DNA of 64,000 nucleotides from Gluconacetobacter aggeris (GTDB lineage: Bacteria; Pseudomonadota; Alphaproteobacteria; Acetobacterales; Acetobacteraceae), in assembly GCF_014174395.1 (NCBI RefSeq), contig NZ_JABEQD010000003.1, positions 62,001-126,000 of the forward strand, given 5' to 3'. Both the position numbers and the translations under genes were made by a program. Below the pieces are notes generated by a model. It was given only the letters and a program-made list of their open reading frames with translations. It had not been told where the DNA came from and searched no databases. Positions 19,867 through 28,420 of the stretch are shown here, piece after piece; position 1 is the first letter of the stretch; each line of letters begins with the position of its first letter.

Positions 19867-20996
19867 CAGGGTCTGGTAACGACAGGACGAGGCAGCAGGG
19901 CAATCAGCCGGCCGGGCTGGCGCATGGCGCCGGCGGTCTGTTCGGCCTCGTCGCCCCAGCCCAGGAAAAGATCGGCCCGCGCGGCGCCCTTGATGTCTGT
20001 GCCGATATCCTGCGCATAGACCAGCCGCCGCCAGGTCTGGTTCGACGGCGCCGGCAAGCGCGTCTCCACCCAGACGGGCGTGCCCAGGGGAATCACCCCC
20101 CGATCCACCGCTGCCGACCGGCCCGGTTCCAGCGGCACGCCCATCGCGCCGGGCGCACCCTGACTGACCGGCACATCATCCAGGGCATTGAAGAACACGT
20201 AATTCGGATTCTCCTCCATCACCGCGCGCGCCTGCTCGGGATGGGCCGCCAGCCAGGCACGGATCGACTGCATGCTGACGTCATCCTCGCTCATCTCGCC
20301 CTTCTGTACCAGGACACGGCCCAACGGCACGTAGGGCTGCCCGTTCTTGCCGCCGAAGCACAACCGCACGATCTGCCCGCTCGGCAGGCGCACCCGGCCC
20401 GATCCCTGGATCTGCAGGAAGAACAGGTCCGCCGGATCGGCGACCCAGAGCAATTCCAGGTTCCGCCCCGCCAATGCCCCGGCATCGATCTGCGCGCGCG
20501 ACCAGTACGGCAGGAACTGCCCGCCCTGCCAATGGCCGGACACCATGCGCCCATCGGTGGCCCGCGCCCGCGTCAGGTCGTCCGGCACGCGATAGACCGG
20601 CGTCTGGTAGACACCGCCACGCGACAACGCGCCCCGGATCTCCGGCTCGTAATAGCCGGTGAAGAGCGCCGACGACGACATCAGGACCGGCTGGAACCAT
20701 GTTTCATAGAAGCGCTGCGCCGCCGCATTGTCGTTGACGGGCAGCACCGCTGCCGCCCGGCAGGCGGGCAGCCAGTCGCCCACACGCGCCCCGGGGCCGC
20801 TTTCGGTCCCCAGCGTCGTCTCGGCGGGCAGGCGGCCGAAATGGCGGCATTCCGTCAGGAATACCGGCAGGGCCCGCCCCGCCTCATCCGGGCCCCAGCC
20901 CGACAGGGTGGAAAAAGCGACGGGCTGACGCTCGCCCTGACCCGTTTCGGCGCAGGCGGACAGCAGAAGGATCGCGGCGGCACAGACGCCCCGCAT
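19866..20996 (-). CDS. mltA: Membrane-bound lytic murein transglycosylase A
   Basis: A 376-residue lipoprotein precursor. The signal ends in a lipobox LLLSAC (Cys near residue 15), placing the mature protein at the outer membrane. The MltA barrel domain and C-terminal 3D domain are visible: ALFTGYYEPEIRGA, LFFLQIQGSGRVRL, and the aspartate-containing VYAQDIGTDIKGAARADLF. It cleaves peptidoglycan glycan strands. The ATG at 20996 puts the lipobox at the proper distance; upstream in-frame codons would add an unlikely basic leader. Linked to tim44 upstream, as in other alphaproteobacteria. Confidence 0.93.
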   Translation of the reverse strand: MRGVCAAAILLLSACAETGQGERQPVAFSTLSGWGPDEAGRALPVFLTECRHFGRLPAETTLGTESGPGARVGDWLPACRAAAVLPVNDNAAAQRFYETWFQPVLMSSSALFTGYYEPEIRGALSRGGVYQTPVYRVPDDLTRARATDGRMVSGHWQGGQFLPYWSRAQIDAGALAGRNLELLWVADPADLFFLQIQGSGRVRLPSGQIVRLCFGGKNGQPYVPLGRVLVQKGEMSEDDVSMQSIRAWLAAHPEQARAVMEENPNYVFFNALDDVPVSQGAPGAMGVPLEPGRSAAVDRGVIPLGTPVWVETRLPAPSNQTWRRLVYAQDIGTDIKGAARADLFLGWGDEAEQTAGAMRQPGRLIALLPRPVVTRP

Positions 20997-21082
20997 GACG
21001 TTGGGCAGGCGGAAATAGCTCAAGGAAACAGCCAGACTTGCTCTTATATTCGGGAACCGCGACGGTCGCGGAGGGAGATCGC

Positions 21083-21763
21083 TCAGGCGCTGCGGCTGGC
21101 CGCCAGACGCCAGGCCGCGCCGCCGATCGACACGCCGAGCAGACGCTCGAACGTCCACAGATCCGAGAATTCGGTCACGGCGTCGGTTCCAGCTACCGGA
21201 TGCCCGTCCTTGTCCAGCGTCAGGCTGATCTGGTCCGAGACGATACGGACGTCGATCCGCGCGCGCGGCGCGCCTGCCATCTGGTCGATGGCCGCATCGA
21301 CGATCGCCAGGCTGCCGATGGCACGGACCTCACTCTTCTGGGTCTCGCCCGCCTGCTCGCGCGACTGGATCGCGGCGTCGAACGCGCTGAATGCCTCGGC
21401 GGTCAGGCGTTCGCGCAGCATGGCGCGGTCGCCGGCGGCGAAAGCCTGGACCACCTGACGGAACGACACTTCGACCCCACGCAGGAACTGCGCCGGCACG
21501 AACTCACGTTCCTGCCCGGCAATCGCACCCAGCACCTGGCCCACCCTGGTCTCGGGCGCCGGCACGTCATAGTCGGTCAGCGCGGCCGGCGGCTCGGCCC
21601 GGCCTTCGATCACCGGCCCCGGCCGGGGTGCCGGAGCGGCGGGCGATGCGGGCTCGACCCCCACCCGTGTCCCCAGGATGCCGCGCAGCCGCAGCGCGAG
21701 AAACGCCGCGATCAGGCCGAAGAGCACCAGGTCGAACGGAAAATGACTGAACGAAAGATCCAT
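21083..21763 (-). CDS. Tim44/TimA-domain membrane-associated protein
   Basis: A 226-residue protein with one N-terminal membrane helix (FDLVLFGLIAAFLALRLRGILG), a proline-rich linker and a C-terminal Tim44-like domain (about residues 75-226). Bacterial homologues are linked to secretion and membrane biogenesis genes, and the location between secB and mltA is the common alphaproteobacterial arrangement. Its exact role is not settled. ATG at 21763 preferred; a GTG two codons earlier is possible. Confidence 0.85.
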   Translation of the reverse strand: MDLSFSHFPFDLVLFGLIAAFLALRLRGILGTRVGVEPASPAAPAPRPGPVIEGRAEPPAALTDYDVPAPETRVGQVLGAIAGQEREFVPAQFLRGVEVSFRQVVQAFAAGDRAMLRERLTAEAFSAFDAAIQSREQAGETQKSEVRAIGSLAIVDAAIDQMAGAPRARIDVRIVSDQISLTLDKDGHPVAGTDAVTEFSDLWTFERLLGVSIGGAAWRLAASRSA

Positions 21764-21983
21764 CACCAAGCCTAACCGAAAGGCGCGCCGGCCCTGCCAG
21801 CAACGCGATCCCTTTATGATGCCCTAACACATAGGGAACGCACTCCGCCGACACAATGCGGCAGGCCGATCCCGCGCGGGAGGAATTTCCGCCCCACCAT
21901 CCCGTCAAGGTTGGCGAATGTCGCGGAGCGTGCTACCGCCGATATCGGTATCCGCCTTATTGCCCGCAAGGAAATCTTCGTTC

Positions 21984-22502
21984 ATGTCCGATACGACTCA
22001 GTTCCCCGCCGACGGAAGCCAGAATGCCCCGCCGGCGCTGCCGCTGGCCATTAATGTGCAGTATATCAAGGATCTGTCGTTCGAAGTTCCCTCGGGCGCC
22101 GAAATTTTCGCCACGCTGCGCGCCAACCCCCAGATCTCGGTGAACATCGACGTGCAGGCCAACCGCCTGCCGCCCGAGCAGCCGGTCTTCGAGGTCGTGC
22201 TGTCGATCAAGACCGAAGCCGTGGAAGCCCCGGAGAAGGAAGGCGCCGCCCCCGGTCGCGCGGTCTTCGTCGCCGAACTGGCCTATGCCGCGGTAGTGAC
22301 GCTGGGCAATGCGCCCGAGGACCTGATCGAGCCGATCCTCCTGGTCGAAGTGCCGCGCCTGATCTTCCCGTACGTGCGCAACATCATCAGCGAAGTCACG
22401 CGCGACGGCGGCTTCCCCCCGGTTGTGCTGCAGCCGATCGACTTCGTCGCCCTGTGGCAGGCCAAGCGCAGCAGCTTCCCCCAGACGGCCGGCAACGCCT
22501 GA
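21984..22502 (+). CDS. secB: Protein-export chaperone SecB
   Basis: A 172-residue acidic cytosolic chaperone that holds precursors unfolded for SecA. Recognisable stretches: INVQYIKDLSFEVP, the EVVLSIKTEA strand, VFVAELAYAAVVTL, LLVEVPRLIFPYVRNIISEVTRDGGFPPVVLQPIDF. The open frame starts earlier, but MSDTTQ at 21984 follows an AAGGA-type ribosome-binding site and gives normal SecB length. It diverges from the Tim44-like gene and ends at a clear intrinsic terminator. Confidence 0.97.
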   Translation: MSDTTQFPADGSQNAPPALPLAINVQYIKDLSFEVPSGAEIFATLRANPQISVNIDVQANRLPPEQPVFEVVLSIKTEAVEAPEKEGAAPGRAVFVAELAYAAVVTLGNAPEDLIEPILLVEVPRLIFPYVRNIISEVTRDGGFPPVVLQPIDFVALWQAKRSSFPQTAGNA

Positions 22503-22531
22503 TCCCGCGCTGAACGATCATTTCTGACTGG

Positions 22532-22565
22532 AAAGGCCCGCCTCGTGCGGGCCTTTCTGTTTTCT
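22532..22565 (+). terminator. Intrinsic terminator of secB
   Basis: Perfect 10-bp stem AAAGGCCCGC / GCGGGCCTTT with a 5-nt loop, followed by CTGTTTTCT, located 30 bp after the secB stop. Confidence 0.92.
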
Positions 22566-23124
22566 GGCGCCGCCCGAGCGGGCCAAGAACATATATTTTT
22601 TATTTGCACAGATTTACGATAATATAATAAAAATTTCCGCGGCTATTTACATAAATCACTCACGAATTTACAAAATAATTTCTCATTGAGGTTATTTATT
22701 TGATAAATAATACATCAGAGCATCGACGTATATCTGCCAAAATTTATCCTTTTTATGATATTTTCCCTTCAAATCTTCGTATATTTCTTATAACGTATGC
22801 ACACGACATTGATGACAGGAGAAAATAAAGTAACACTCGCACACTACACGCACAAACATGAGATCAATTCCGGTTTTTCTTTATTCTGAACTATTCAGGA
22901 TATTTCTAAAATAAAAACCGTCCCACTCGATATATTATCGCATACGAAATTTCGTCACGAAAACGACGATTTCCGCGTCCTGGACGCGCATCCCTACATG
23001 ATGATTTCGAAATCGATCGTGCGCACCGCACCGCGATTTCGAACGCAGCTTGCATCGATGCTTCGTAATGAGGCGAAGCCCCTCACCGTTATGTTGGCTG
23101 CCTGTTAAAGAGGAGACTCTCCCC
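22566..23124. other. AT-rich gene-free region upstream of the polyol permease
   Basis: About 560 bp with no convincing gene. The stretch 22590-22940 is markedly AT-rich against a GC-rich background and contains A/T runs and a 19-bp palindrome, TTATTTAT-TTG-ATAAATAA at 22692-22710. From about 22970 the composition returns to normal. It may hold the promoter and regulatory sites of the downstream permease, a decayed insert, or a protein-bound AT island. No recognised riboswitch or operator was seen. Confidence 0.6.
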
Positions 23125-24444
23125 TTGACGCAGACAGATATTCTGCTGCCCCACCCGTCCTTCGTCGAGCGGATCGGCATTCCCCGCCCCCTGCTCTGGG
23201 GCTTTGTCGGGCTGCTTCTGTTCATGGTCGGCGATGGGGTCGAGGCCGGCTACCTGGCTCCCTATCTTGAAAATCACGGCGTCCCTTCGCGTGACGTCGC
23301 TCTCCTGTTCACCATCTATGGCGTCGCCGTGTCCATTGCGTCCTGGCTGTCGGGTCCGCTGTCGGATCTGTGGGGGCCAAAGCGCGTCATGTGGATCGGC
23401 CTGGCAATCTGGGCCGCTTTCGAACCCGTCTTCCTGATGGCCGGCATCATGACCGGCAATTACATGGTCATGCTGGCCGCCTACACGCTGCGCGGCCTGG
23501 GCTATCCGCTCTTCGCCTACGGGTTCCTGGTCTGGATCGCAGCCGCGACACCGCCCCGCCAGCTCGGCTCGGCCGCGGGATGGTTCTGGTTCGCCTTCTC
23601 CGGCGGCCTGCCGACCCTCGGCTCCCTCTTCGCCAGCGTCACGATTCCCCTGGTCGGCGAGATCACGACCTTCTGGCTGTCCCTGGTGCTGGTCGTCGCC
23701 GGCGGCTGCGTCGCGCTGCTGATGACGCGTGAACCCCATGGCGCCTCGCGCCTGGCACCGCGCGACGTCTCGGTGGGCGGTATCTTCTTCGGCTCAATCT
23801 CCATCCTGTGGCGCGAGCCCAAGACGTTCATGGCGATGATCGTCCGCACCATCAACACCTCGTCCGAGTATGCGTTCCTGGTGATCATGCCGGCCTTCTT
23901 CACCAAGGTGGTCGGCTTCAGCCTGTCGCAGTGGCTGGTGCTGCTCTCCATCGTGTTCATGAGCAACATCCTGTTCAACCTGATGTCGGGCATGCTGGCA
24001 GACAGGCTGGGCCATCGGACGGTGGTTTCGGTCGCAGGCTGCCTGGGGGCGGCGATCTCGGTTCCCGCCTTCTATTACGTGCCGCTGGCCTATCACGGCA
24101 ATTTCCTCGTCGCGGCGCTGGTCGGCATCTTCTACGGCGCGACCATCGCGGCGTTCGTGCCCCTGTCGGGCCTGGTCCCGCAGATCTGCCCGAAAGAGAA
24201 GGCCGCCGCCCTCTCGGCGCTCGGCCTTGGCGCCGGGGCCAGCACCTGGGTCGGCCCCGCCATCGTCACCTGGTTCCAGTCCTGGCATGGCATCGAGGGG
24301 GTCATCTGGATCTTCTCCGGCCTCTATGTCTTCGCCGGCGTGCTGACACTCTCTCTCTCGATCCCGGAACACGCGCGCGCCTATATGCGGCAGGCTCGCG
24401 CCCGAGGCGAGGACCTGCATCAAGGCGCCGCCGCCTTCCACTGA
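23125..24444 (+). CDS. MFS permease, RbtT/DalT/CsbX-type polyol transporter
   Basis: A 439-residue major facilitator with about 12 membrane segments. The first helix region FVGLLLFMVGDGVEAGYLAPYL and SGPLSDLWGPKRVMWIG (an MFS loop 2-3 motif) resemble the ribitol/arabinitol permease group; substrate is inferred from that resemblance only. TTG at 23125 was chosen because AGAGGAG lies 9 nt upstream; the longer frame from 23050 would put a basic non-family leader in front. Acetic acid bacteria oxidise many polyols, so the call is plausible. No dehydrogenase gene is adjacent. Confidence 0.78.
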   Translation: MTQTDILLPHPSFVERIGIPRPLLWGFVGLLLFMVGDGVEAGYLAPYLENHGVPSRDVALLFTIYGVAVSIASWLSGPLSDLWGPKRVMWIGLAIWAAFEPVFLMAGIMTGNYMVMLAAYTLRGLGYPLFAYGFLVWIAAATPPRQLGSAAGWFWFAFSGGLPTLGSLFASVTIPLVGEITTFWLSLVLVVAGGCVALLMTREPHGASRLAPRDVSVGGIFFGSISILWREPKTFMAMIVRTINTSSEYAFLVIMPAFFTKVVGFSLSQWLVLLSIVFMSNILFNLMSGMLADRLGHRTVVSVAGCLGAAISVPAFYYVPLAYHGNFLVAALVGIFYGATIAAFVPLSGLVPQICPKEKAAALSALGLGAGASTWVGPAIVTWFQSWHGIEGVIWIFSGLYVFAGVLTLSLSIPEHARAYMRQARARGEDLHQGAAAFH

Positions 24445-24456
24445 CGCAAAGAGCGC

Positions 24457-24483
24457 GCCCGGCCGCACGACAGGCGGCCGGGC
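24457..24483. terminator. Hairpin between converging permease and hemD genes
   Basis: Perfect 10-bp GC-rich stem GCCCGGCCGC / GCGGCCGGGC with a 7-nt loop in the 43-bp gap between two converging genes. No U-tract follows on either strand, so termination is inferred from position and stem strength. Confidence 0.55.
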
Positions 24484-24487
24484 CCAC

Positions 24488-25312
24488 CTACCCTTCCGCC
24501 TGTCCAGCCACGCCCAGAAGGTCGAGCATCGCGGCCTGGTCGGGCGTGGCGGCCAGGACGATTTCACGCCACCCCGTCATGGCAAGAATCTCGGCCGTCT
24601 TGCCGGAAATCGCGATGGCCCGTGCCCCGCGCAGCCTGTCCCGCACGTCGCGGGGCAGATGCCGCAGGAACTGACGCGCCGTTTCAGCCGAGAAGAACAG
24701 GGCCGCCGCCACCGCCTCCCGCCCGATCATCCCGCGCAGGATGTCGGCAGGCGGCATCCCCGGCCGGATGCGATAGACACAACGCCGAAGAACCCTGAAG
24801 CCGCTGCGGCGCAAGGCTTCGGCCAGATCACGCCCATATCCCGGCGCGGTCGCCAGCAGCAGCGCCCCCCCGGCCGGGCGCCACTCCGCGCGTACCAGGT
24901 CGGCCAGCGCATCGGCCGTCCCTTCGGCCGGCGTCACATGCGCAAAGCCGGCCGCACGCGCCCGGCGCGCCGTCGCGGCACCAACCGCCAGAACCGGCAT
25001 ATCCCCCGGCACCCGGCCGGCAAGCGCGGTAACCGCCTGGCCACTCGTGACCAGAATCGCCTGCACACCGCGCACCGGCAGCGGCGCGCGCAGGATCGGC
25101 TCGGCCCGCAGCGCCGGCAGGGCCACGGCACGCCAGCCCAGCGCCGTCACGGCCGCCATGGTTTCACTCAGGCCCGGCTCCGGCCGGGTGACCAGCACCG
25201 CCGGTCGCGACCCGCCAGATGGCAGGCCGGTCGGCAGGTCAGGGCGCAAAAATATCCGCGGGACTGTCGGCCCGCAGGCTGCGGCCCAATTCGCGCCCCA
25301 TCCGCTCCGCAT
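24488..25312 (-). CDS. hemD: Uroporphyrinogen-III synthase
   Basis: Weakly conserved family, but the N-terminal AVLVTRPEPGLSETMAAV, the LVTSGQAVTAL segment, the linker AVGAATARRARAAGF and C-terminal ALFFSAETARQFL with AISGKTAEIL fit HemD. It cyclises hydroxymethylbilane to uroporphyrinogen III. Its 5' end overlaps hemC. The coordinates use the longest frame (274 residues); a shorter start near 25249 (TTG, overlapping the hemC stop) or just before AVLVTRPE is more likely. Position directly after hemC supports the call. Confidence 0.88.
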   Translation of the reverse strand: MRSGWGANWAAACGPTVPRIFLRPDLPTGLPSGGSRPAVLVTRPEPGLSETMAAVTALGWRAVALPALRAEPILRAPLPVRGVQAILVTSGQAVTALAGRVPGDMPVLAVGAATARRARAAGFAHVTPAEGTADALADLVRAEWRPAGGALLLATAPGYGRDLAEALRRSGFRVLRRCVYRIRPGMPPADILRGMIGREAVAAALFFSAETARQFLRHLPRDVRDRLRGARAIAISGKTAEILAMTGWREIVLAATPDQAAMLDLLGVAGQAEG

Positions 25313-26372
25313 CCGCCGGCGCGCCGCTCACCACGCGGCGCAGCAGGAAAGATCCATCCTCCCGCGCCACCAGCCCGGTCAGGCGCAGCACCGGTTCGCC
25401 CCCTTGCGCATCGTCGATCAGGCGGGCGTAGCCGCCGATCGGCGTGCGGCACGACCCGTCCAGCTCCGCCAGCAGGGCACGCTCGGCCGTCGAGACGGCC
25501 CGGGCCTCGTAATCCTCGATCGCCGCCAGCAGTTCGCGCAGTTCGATGTCGCTTTCACGCACCGTCACACCCACGATTCCCTGCCCGGCCGCCGGCACCA
25601 TGATCTCGGGGTCCAGAATAATGTCGGCCCGGTCCGCCATGCCCAGCCGGCGCAGGCCGGCCAGCGCCAGCAGGGTGGCGTCGCACTGCCCCGCCGCCAG
25701 CTTGTCCAGCCGCGTCTGCACATTGCCCCGCAGCAGGCCGAAACGCAGGTCGGGCCGCTCGTGCAGCATCTGGGCCTGGCGCCGCACCGACGCGCAGCCC
25801 ACCAGGGCCCCGCGCGGCAGGGCGTCGAACGGCGCCGCCGGATCGACCTCCGGCCGCGCTTCGCCGGGCCGCAGGATCAGCACGTCACGCGCATCCTCGC
25901 GCCGCAGGGTGCAGGCCAGTACCAGCCCGGGCGGCAGCGTCGTCTCCAGGTCTTTCAGACTATGGACCGCGAAATCGATCCGCCCATCCGACAGGGCGTC
26001 ATGGATTTCCTTGGCAAACAGGCCCTTGCCGCCAATTTCCGCCAGGCGGCGATTCTGTACCTGATCGCCGGTGGTGTTGATCTGGTGTTCCTGGAAGGCC
26101 CCCATGTCGCGCAACACGGGGCAGAAACGCGTCAGCATGGTCAGGAAGGCACGCGTCTGCACCAGCGCCAGCGGCGACGCCCGCGTGCCGACGCGCAACG
26201 GCAACTGGCGCCGATGCGGCAGGGCGGGGCGCACCACGCCCTGCTTCTGGCGCGCGGCAGCCTCGGCCGCGATCTTTTGCAATGCCGAAGCTTGGGCCGA
26301 AGCTTGGGCCGAAGCTTGGGCCGAGGCCGGGGCGGCGGACCCGTCGGGGACGGAGGACGGAGCGAAAACCAT
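25239..26372 (-). CDS. hemC: Porphobilinogen deaminase (hydroxymethylbilane synthase)
   Basis: It polymerises four porphobilinogens to hydroxymethylbilane. Core motifs: LRVGTRASPLALVQT, NTTGDQVQ, GGKGLFAKEI, DFAVHSLKD, VGCASVRRQAQ, RGNVQTRLDKL and the cofactor cysteine in LDGSCRTPIGGYA. At 377 residues from the first ATG it exceeds the usual 310-320; the first 57 or so residues are an Ala/Gln-rich extension encoded partly by a 12-bp tandem repeat. A GTG at 26237 or 26234 would give normal length, so the real start is uncertain. Divergent from tsaD. Confidence 0.95.
   Translation of the reverse strand: MVFAPSSVPDGSAAPASAQASAQASAQASALQKIAAEAAARQKQGVVRPALPHRRQLPLRVGTRASPLALVQTRAFLTMLTRFCPVLRDMGAFQEHQINTTGDQVQNRRLAEIGGKGLFAKEIHDALSDGRIDFAVHSLKDLETTLPPGLVLACTLRREDARDVLILRPGEARPEVDPAAPFDALPRGALVGCASVRRQAQMLHERPDLRFGLLRGNVQTRLDKLAAGQCDATLLALAGLRRLGMADRADIILDPEIMVPAAGQGIVGVTVRESDIELRELLAAIEDYEARAVSTAERALLAELDGSCRTPIGGYARLIDDAQGGEPVLRLTGLVAREDGSFLLRRVVSGAPADAERMGRELGRSLRADSPADIFAP
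26284..26319. repeat. 12-bp tandem repeat, three copies, in the hemC 5' region
   Basis: Three exact copies of GCCGAAGCTTGG in tandem followed by a diverged fourth. On the minus strand they encode repeats of Ala-Gln-Ala-Ser in the N-terminal extension of HemC, so copy-number change would keep the frame. If hemC starts at the internal GTGs, the repeat is in the leader instead. Confidence 0.85.
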
Positions 26373-26443
26373 GTACTGTCTCTATTCCCGCGACGGCCCG
26401 AAGAAAAGATGACATAACGCCCGGCGGAACTGTCTTTTGCGCA

Positions 26444-27592
26444 ATGATCATGTCTTCTCTCCCCCTCGGTGCCCCGGCGCCGGCCGAATCCTCAGCCCAG
26501 GCGCCCGTTCTGGCCCCGGTAATGGCCCCGGTGCTGGCCATCGAATCGTCCTGCGACGACACCGCCTGCGCCATCCTGGCGCCCGACGGCACCATCCTGG
26601 CCGAAACCGTGCTGTCGCAGTCCGGGCACATCCCCTTCGGCGGCGTGGTGCCCGAAATCGCGGCCCGGGCCCATCTGGCGGCATTACCCGGCCTGGTGCG
26701 CCAGACGCTGGACGCGGCGGGCCTGCCGGCCCGGGCGCTGGGCGCCGTCGCCGCCAGCACCGGGCCGGGCCTGATCGGCGGGCTGATCGTGGGCGCGGGC
26801 GTCGGCAAGGGGCTGGCCGTGGCGCTGGACCGGCCGTTCATCGCCGTGAACCATATCGAGGCCCATGCCCTGACCGCGCGCCTGCCCGGTCTCGTGCCCG
26901 GCGGCGCCCCGTTCCCATACCTGCTGCTGCTGGTCTCCGGCGGCCATTGCCAGTGCATCGCCGTCGAAGGCGTGGGCCATTATCGCAAGCTCGGCGGCAC
27001 GATCGACGACGCAGCCGGCGAGGCCTTCGACAAGGTGGCGAAAATGCTCGGCCTCGGCTGGCCGGGCGGCCCGGCGGTGGAGGCCCTGGCGCGCGAGGGC
27101 GATCCGGCCCCCTGGCCGCTCCCCCGTCCATTGCACGGGCGCCCCGGCTGCGATTTCTCCTTCTCCGGCCTCAAGACCGCCGTGGCGCAGAAACTGGCCC
27201 CCTACGACAATGGCGCCCTGCCCCGTCCGGTCGCCGCCGGCATCGCCGCCAGCTTCCAGGACGCGGTGGCGGATATCGTGGGCGATCGCGTGGCCCACGC
27301 GCTGGACATGATGCCCGACGCCACCCTGCTGGTCGCGGCCGGCGGCGTCGCGGCCAACAGCGCCCTGCGCGCAAGGCTGGATGCGCTGGCCCAGGCACGC
27401 GGCCTGCCCTTCGCGGCACCACCGCTGCGCCTGTGTACCGACAATGCCGTGATGGTGGGCTGGGCGGCCATCGAAACCATGCGCGCCCGGCTTGCCCTCG
27501 GCCTGCCGCCGGTGGACGATCTGGACCTTCTGCCCCGCCCGCGCTGGCCGCTGGACCAGATGGCCGCCCGATTCGACGCGACCGCCGCATGA
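26444..27592 (+). CDS. tsaD: tRNA N6-adenosine threonylcarbamoyltransferase TsaD
   Basis: A 382-residue ASKHA-fold enzyme that completes t6A37 in ANN-decoding tRNAs. Motifs: IESSCDDTACAI, the metal-binding NHIEAHALTAR, LLVSGGHCQ, the phosphate loop GGTIDDAAGEAFDKVAKMLGL, CDFSFSGLKTAV and LVAAGGVAANSALR. An N-terminal stretch of about 30 residues precedes the usual start; ATGs at 26444 and 26450 are both possible. It overlaps the next gene in an ATGA junction and diverges from hemC. Confidence 0.95.
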   Translation: MIMSSLPLGAPAPAESSAQAPVLAPVMAPVLAIESSCDDTACAILAPDGTILAETVLSQSGHIPFGGVVPEIAARAHLAALPGLVRQTLDAAGLPARALGAVAASTGPGLIGGLIVGAGVGKGLAVALDRPFIAVNHIEAHALTARLPGLVPGGAPFPYLLLLVSGGHCQCIAVEGVGHYRKLGGTIDDAAGEAFDKVAKMLGLGWPGGPAVEALAREGDPAPWPLPRPLHGRPGCDFSFSGLKTAVAQKLAPYDNGALPRPVAAGIAASFQDAVADIVGDRVAHALDMMPDATLLVAAGGVAANSALRARLDALAQARGLPFAAPPLRLCTDNAVMVGWAAIETMRARLALGLPPVDDLDLLPRPRWPLDQMAARFDATAA

Positions 27593-28416
27593 ATTACCGC
27601 CACGCCTTCCACGCCGGCAATTTCGCCGACTGCATGAAACACGCGCTGCTGGTGCTGCTGCTCCAGGCGCTGGCACGCAAGCCCGCGGCGTTTTCGGTTC
27701 TGGACACCCATGCCGGCATCGGGCGCTACGACCTGGGCGGCGCGCAGGCCACCCGCACCATGGAATGGCAGGGTGGCATTGGCCGCCTGCTGGCCGATCC
27801 CCCCCCCGACCTGCCCCCTGCCTATCTGGACCTGGTCCGCCGGACCGGCGCGCCGGAGGCCTATCCTGGCTCCCCCCTGATCGCGGCGATGATGCTGCGG
27901 CCACAGGACCGGCTGGTGTGCTGCGAGTTGCATCCCGAAGACAGCCTCGTGCTGCGCCACCTGTTCGCCGGCAACAGCCAGGTCTCGGTCCATGCCCGCG
28001 ACGGCTACGCCGCCCTGGGCGCGCTGCTGCCGCCGCGCGATGCGAAGCGCGGCCTGGTGCTGATCGATCCGCCTTTCGAGCAGCCCGACGAATTCGCCCG
28101 TCTGGCCCAGGGGCTGGTAACGGCGCATCGGCGATTCGCCACCGGCATCCTGGCGGGCTGGTATCCGATCAAGCACCGCGCGCCGGTACGCGCCTTCCTC
28201 GATTCGCTGCGCGATTCGGGGATTCGCGACATCGTGGCGCTGGAACTCACCCTGCGTCCGCCACTCGACCCCACACGCCTCAACGGATGCGGGCTGGTGG
28301 TGATCAATCCCCCTTTCGGCTTCACCGAGGCCGCTCTTCCGGCCCTGCGCGCCCTGACCCATCTCTCCCCTGACGGAACGGGAGAGGCCACCGTCACGCG
28401 CATCGTGGAGGAATAG
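27589..28416 (+). CDS. rlmJ: 23S rRNA (adenine2030-N6)-methyltransferase RlmJ
   Basis: A 275-residue protein starting MNYRHAFHAGNFADCMKHALL, the highly conserved RlmJ N-terminus. SAM-binding and catalytic features follow: VLDTHAGIGRYDLGG, and the N6-adenine motif DPPFEQPDEF, with GWYPIKHR and NPPFGF near the C-terminus. It modifies A2030 of 23S rRNA. Start overlaps the tsaD stop by 4 bp (ATGA); it is followed 4 bp later by gpsA, so three genes form one operon. Confidence 0.93.
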   Translation: MNYRHAFHAGNFADCMKHALLVLLLQALARKPAAFSVLDTHAGIGRYDLGGAQATRTMEWQGGIGRLLADPPPDLPPAYLDLVRRTGAPEAYPGSPLIAAMMLRPQDRLVCCELHPEDSLVLRHLFAGNSQVSVHARDGYAALGALLPPRDAKRGLVLIDPPFEQPDEFARLAQGLVTAHRRFATGILAGWYPIKHRAPVRAFLDSLRDSGIRDIVALELTLRPPLDPTRLNGCGLVVINPPFGFTEAALPALRALTHLSPDGTGEATVTRIVEE

Positions 28417-28420
28417 GATC

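Noticed and set aside
22935..23225. Minus-strand 96-codon frame in and after the AT-rich region
   Set aside because: It overlaps the start of the permease and its ribosome-binding site and encodes no recognisable protein.
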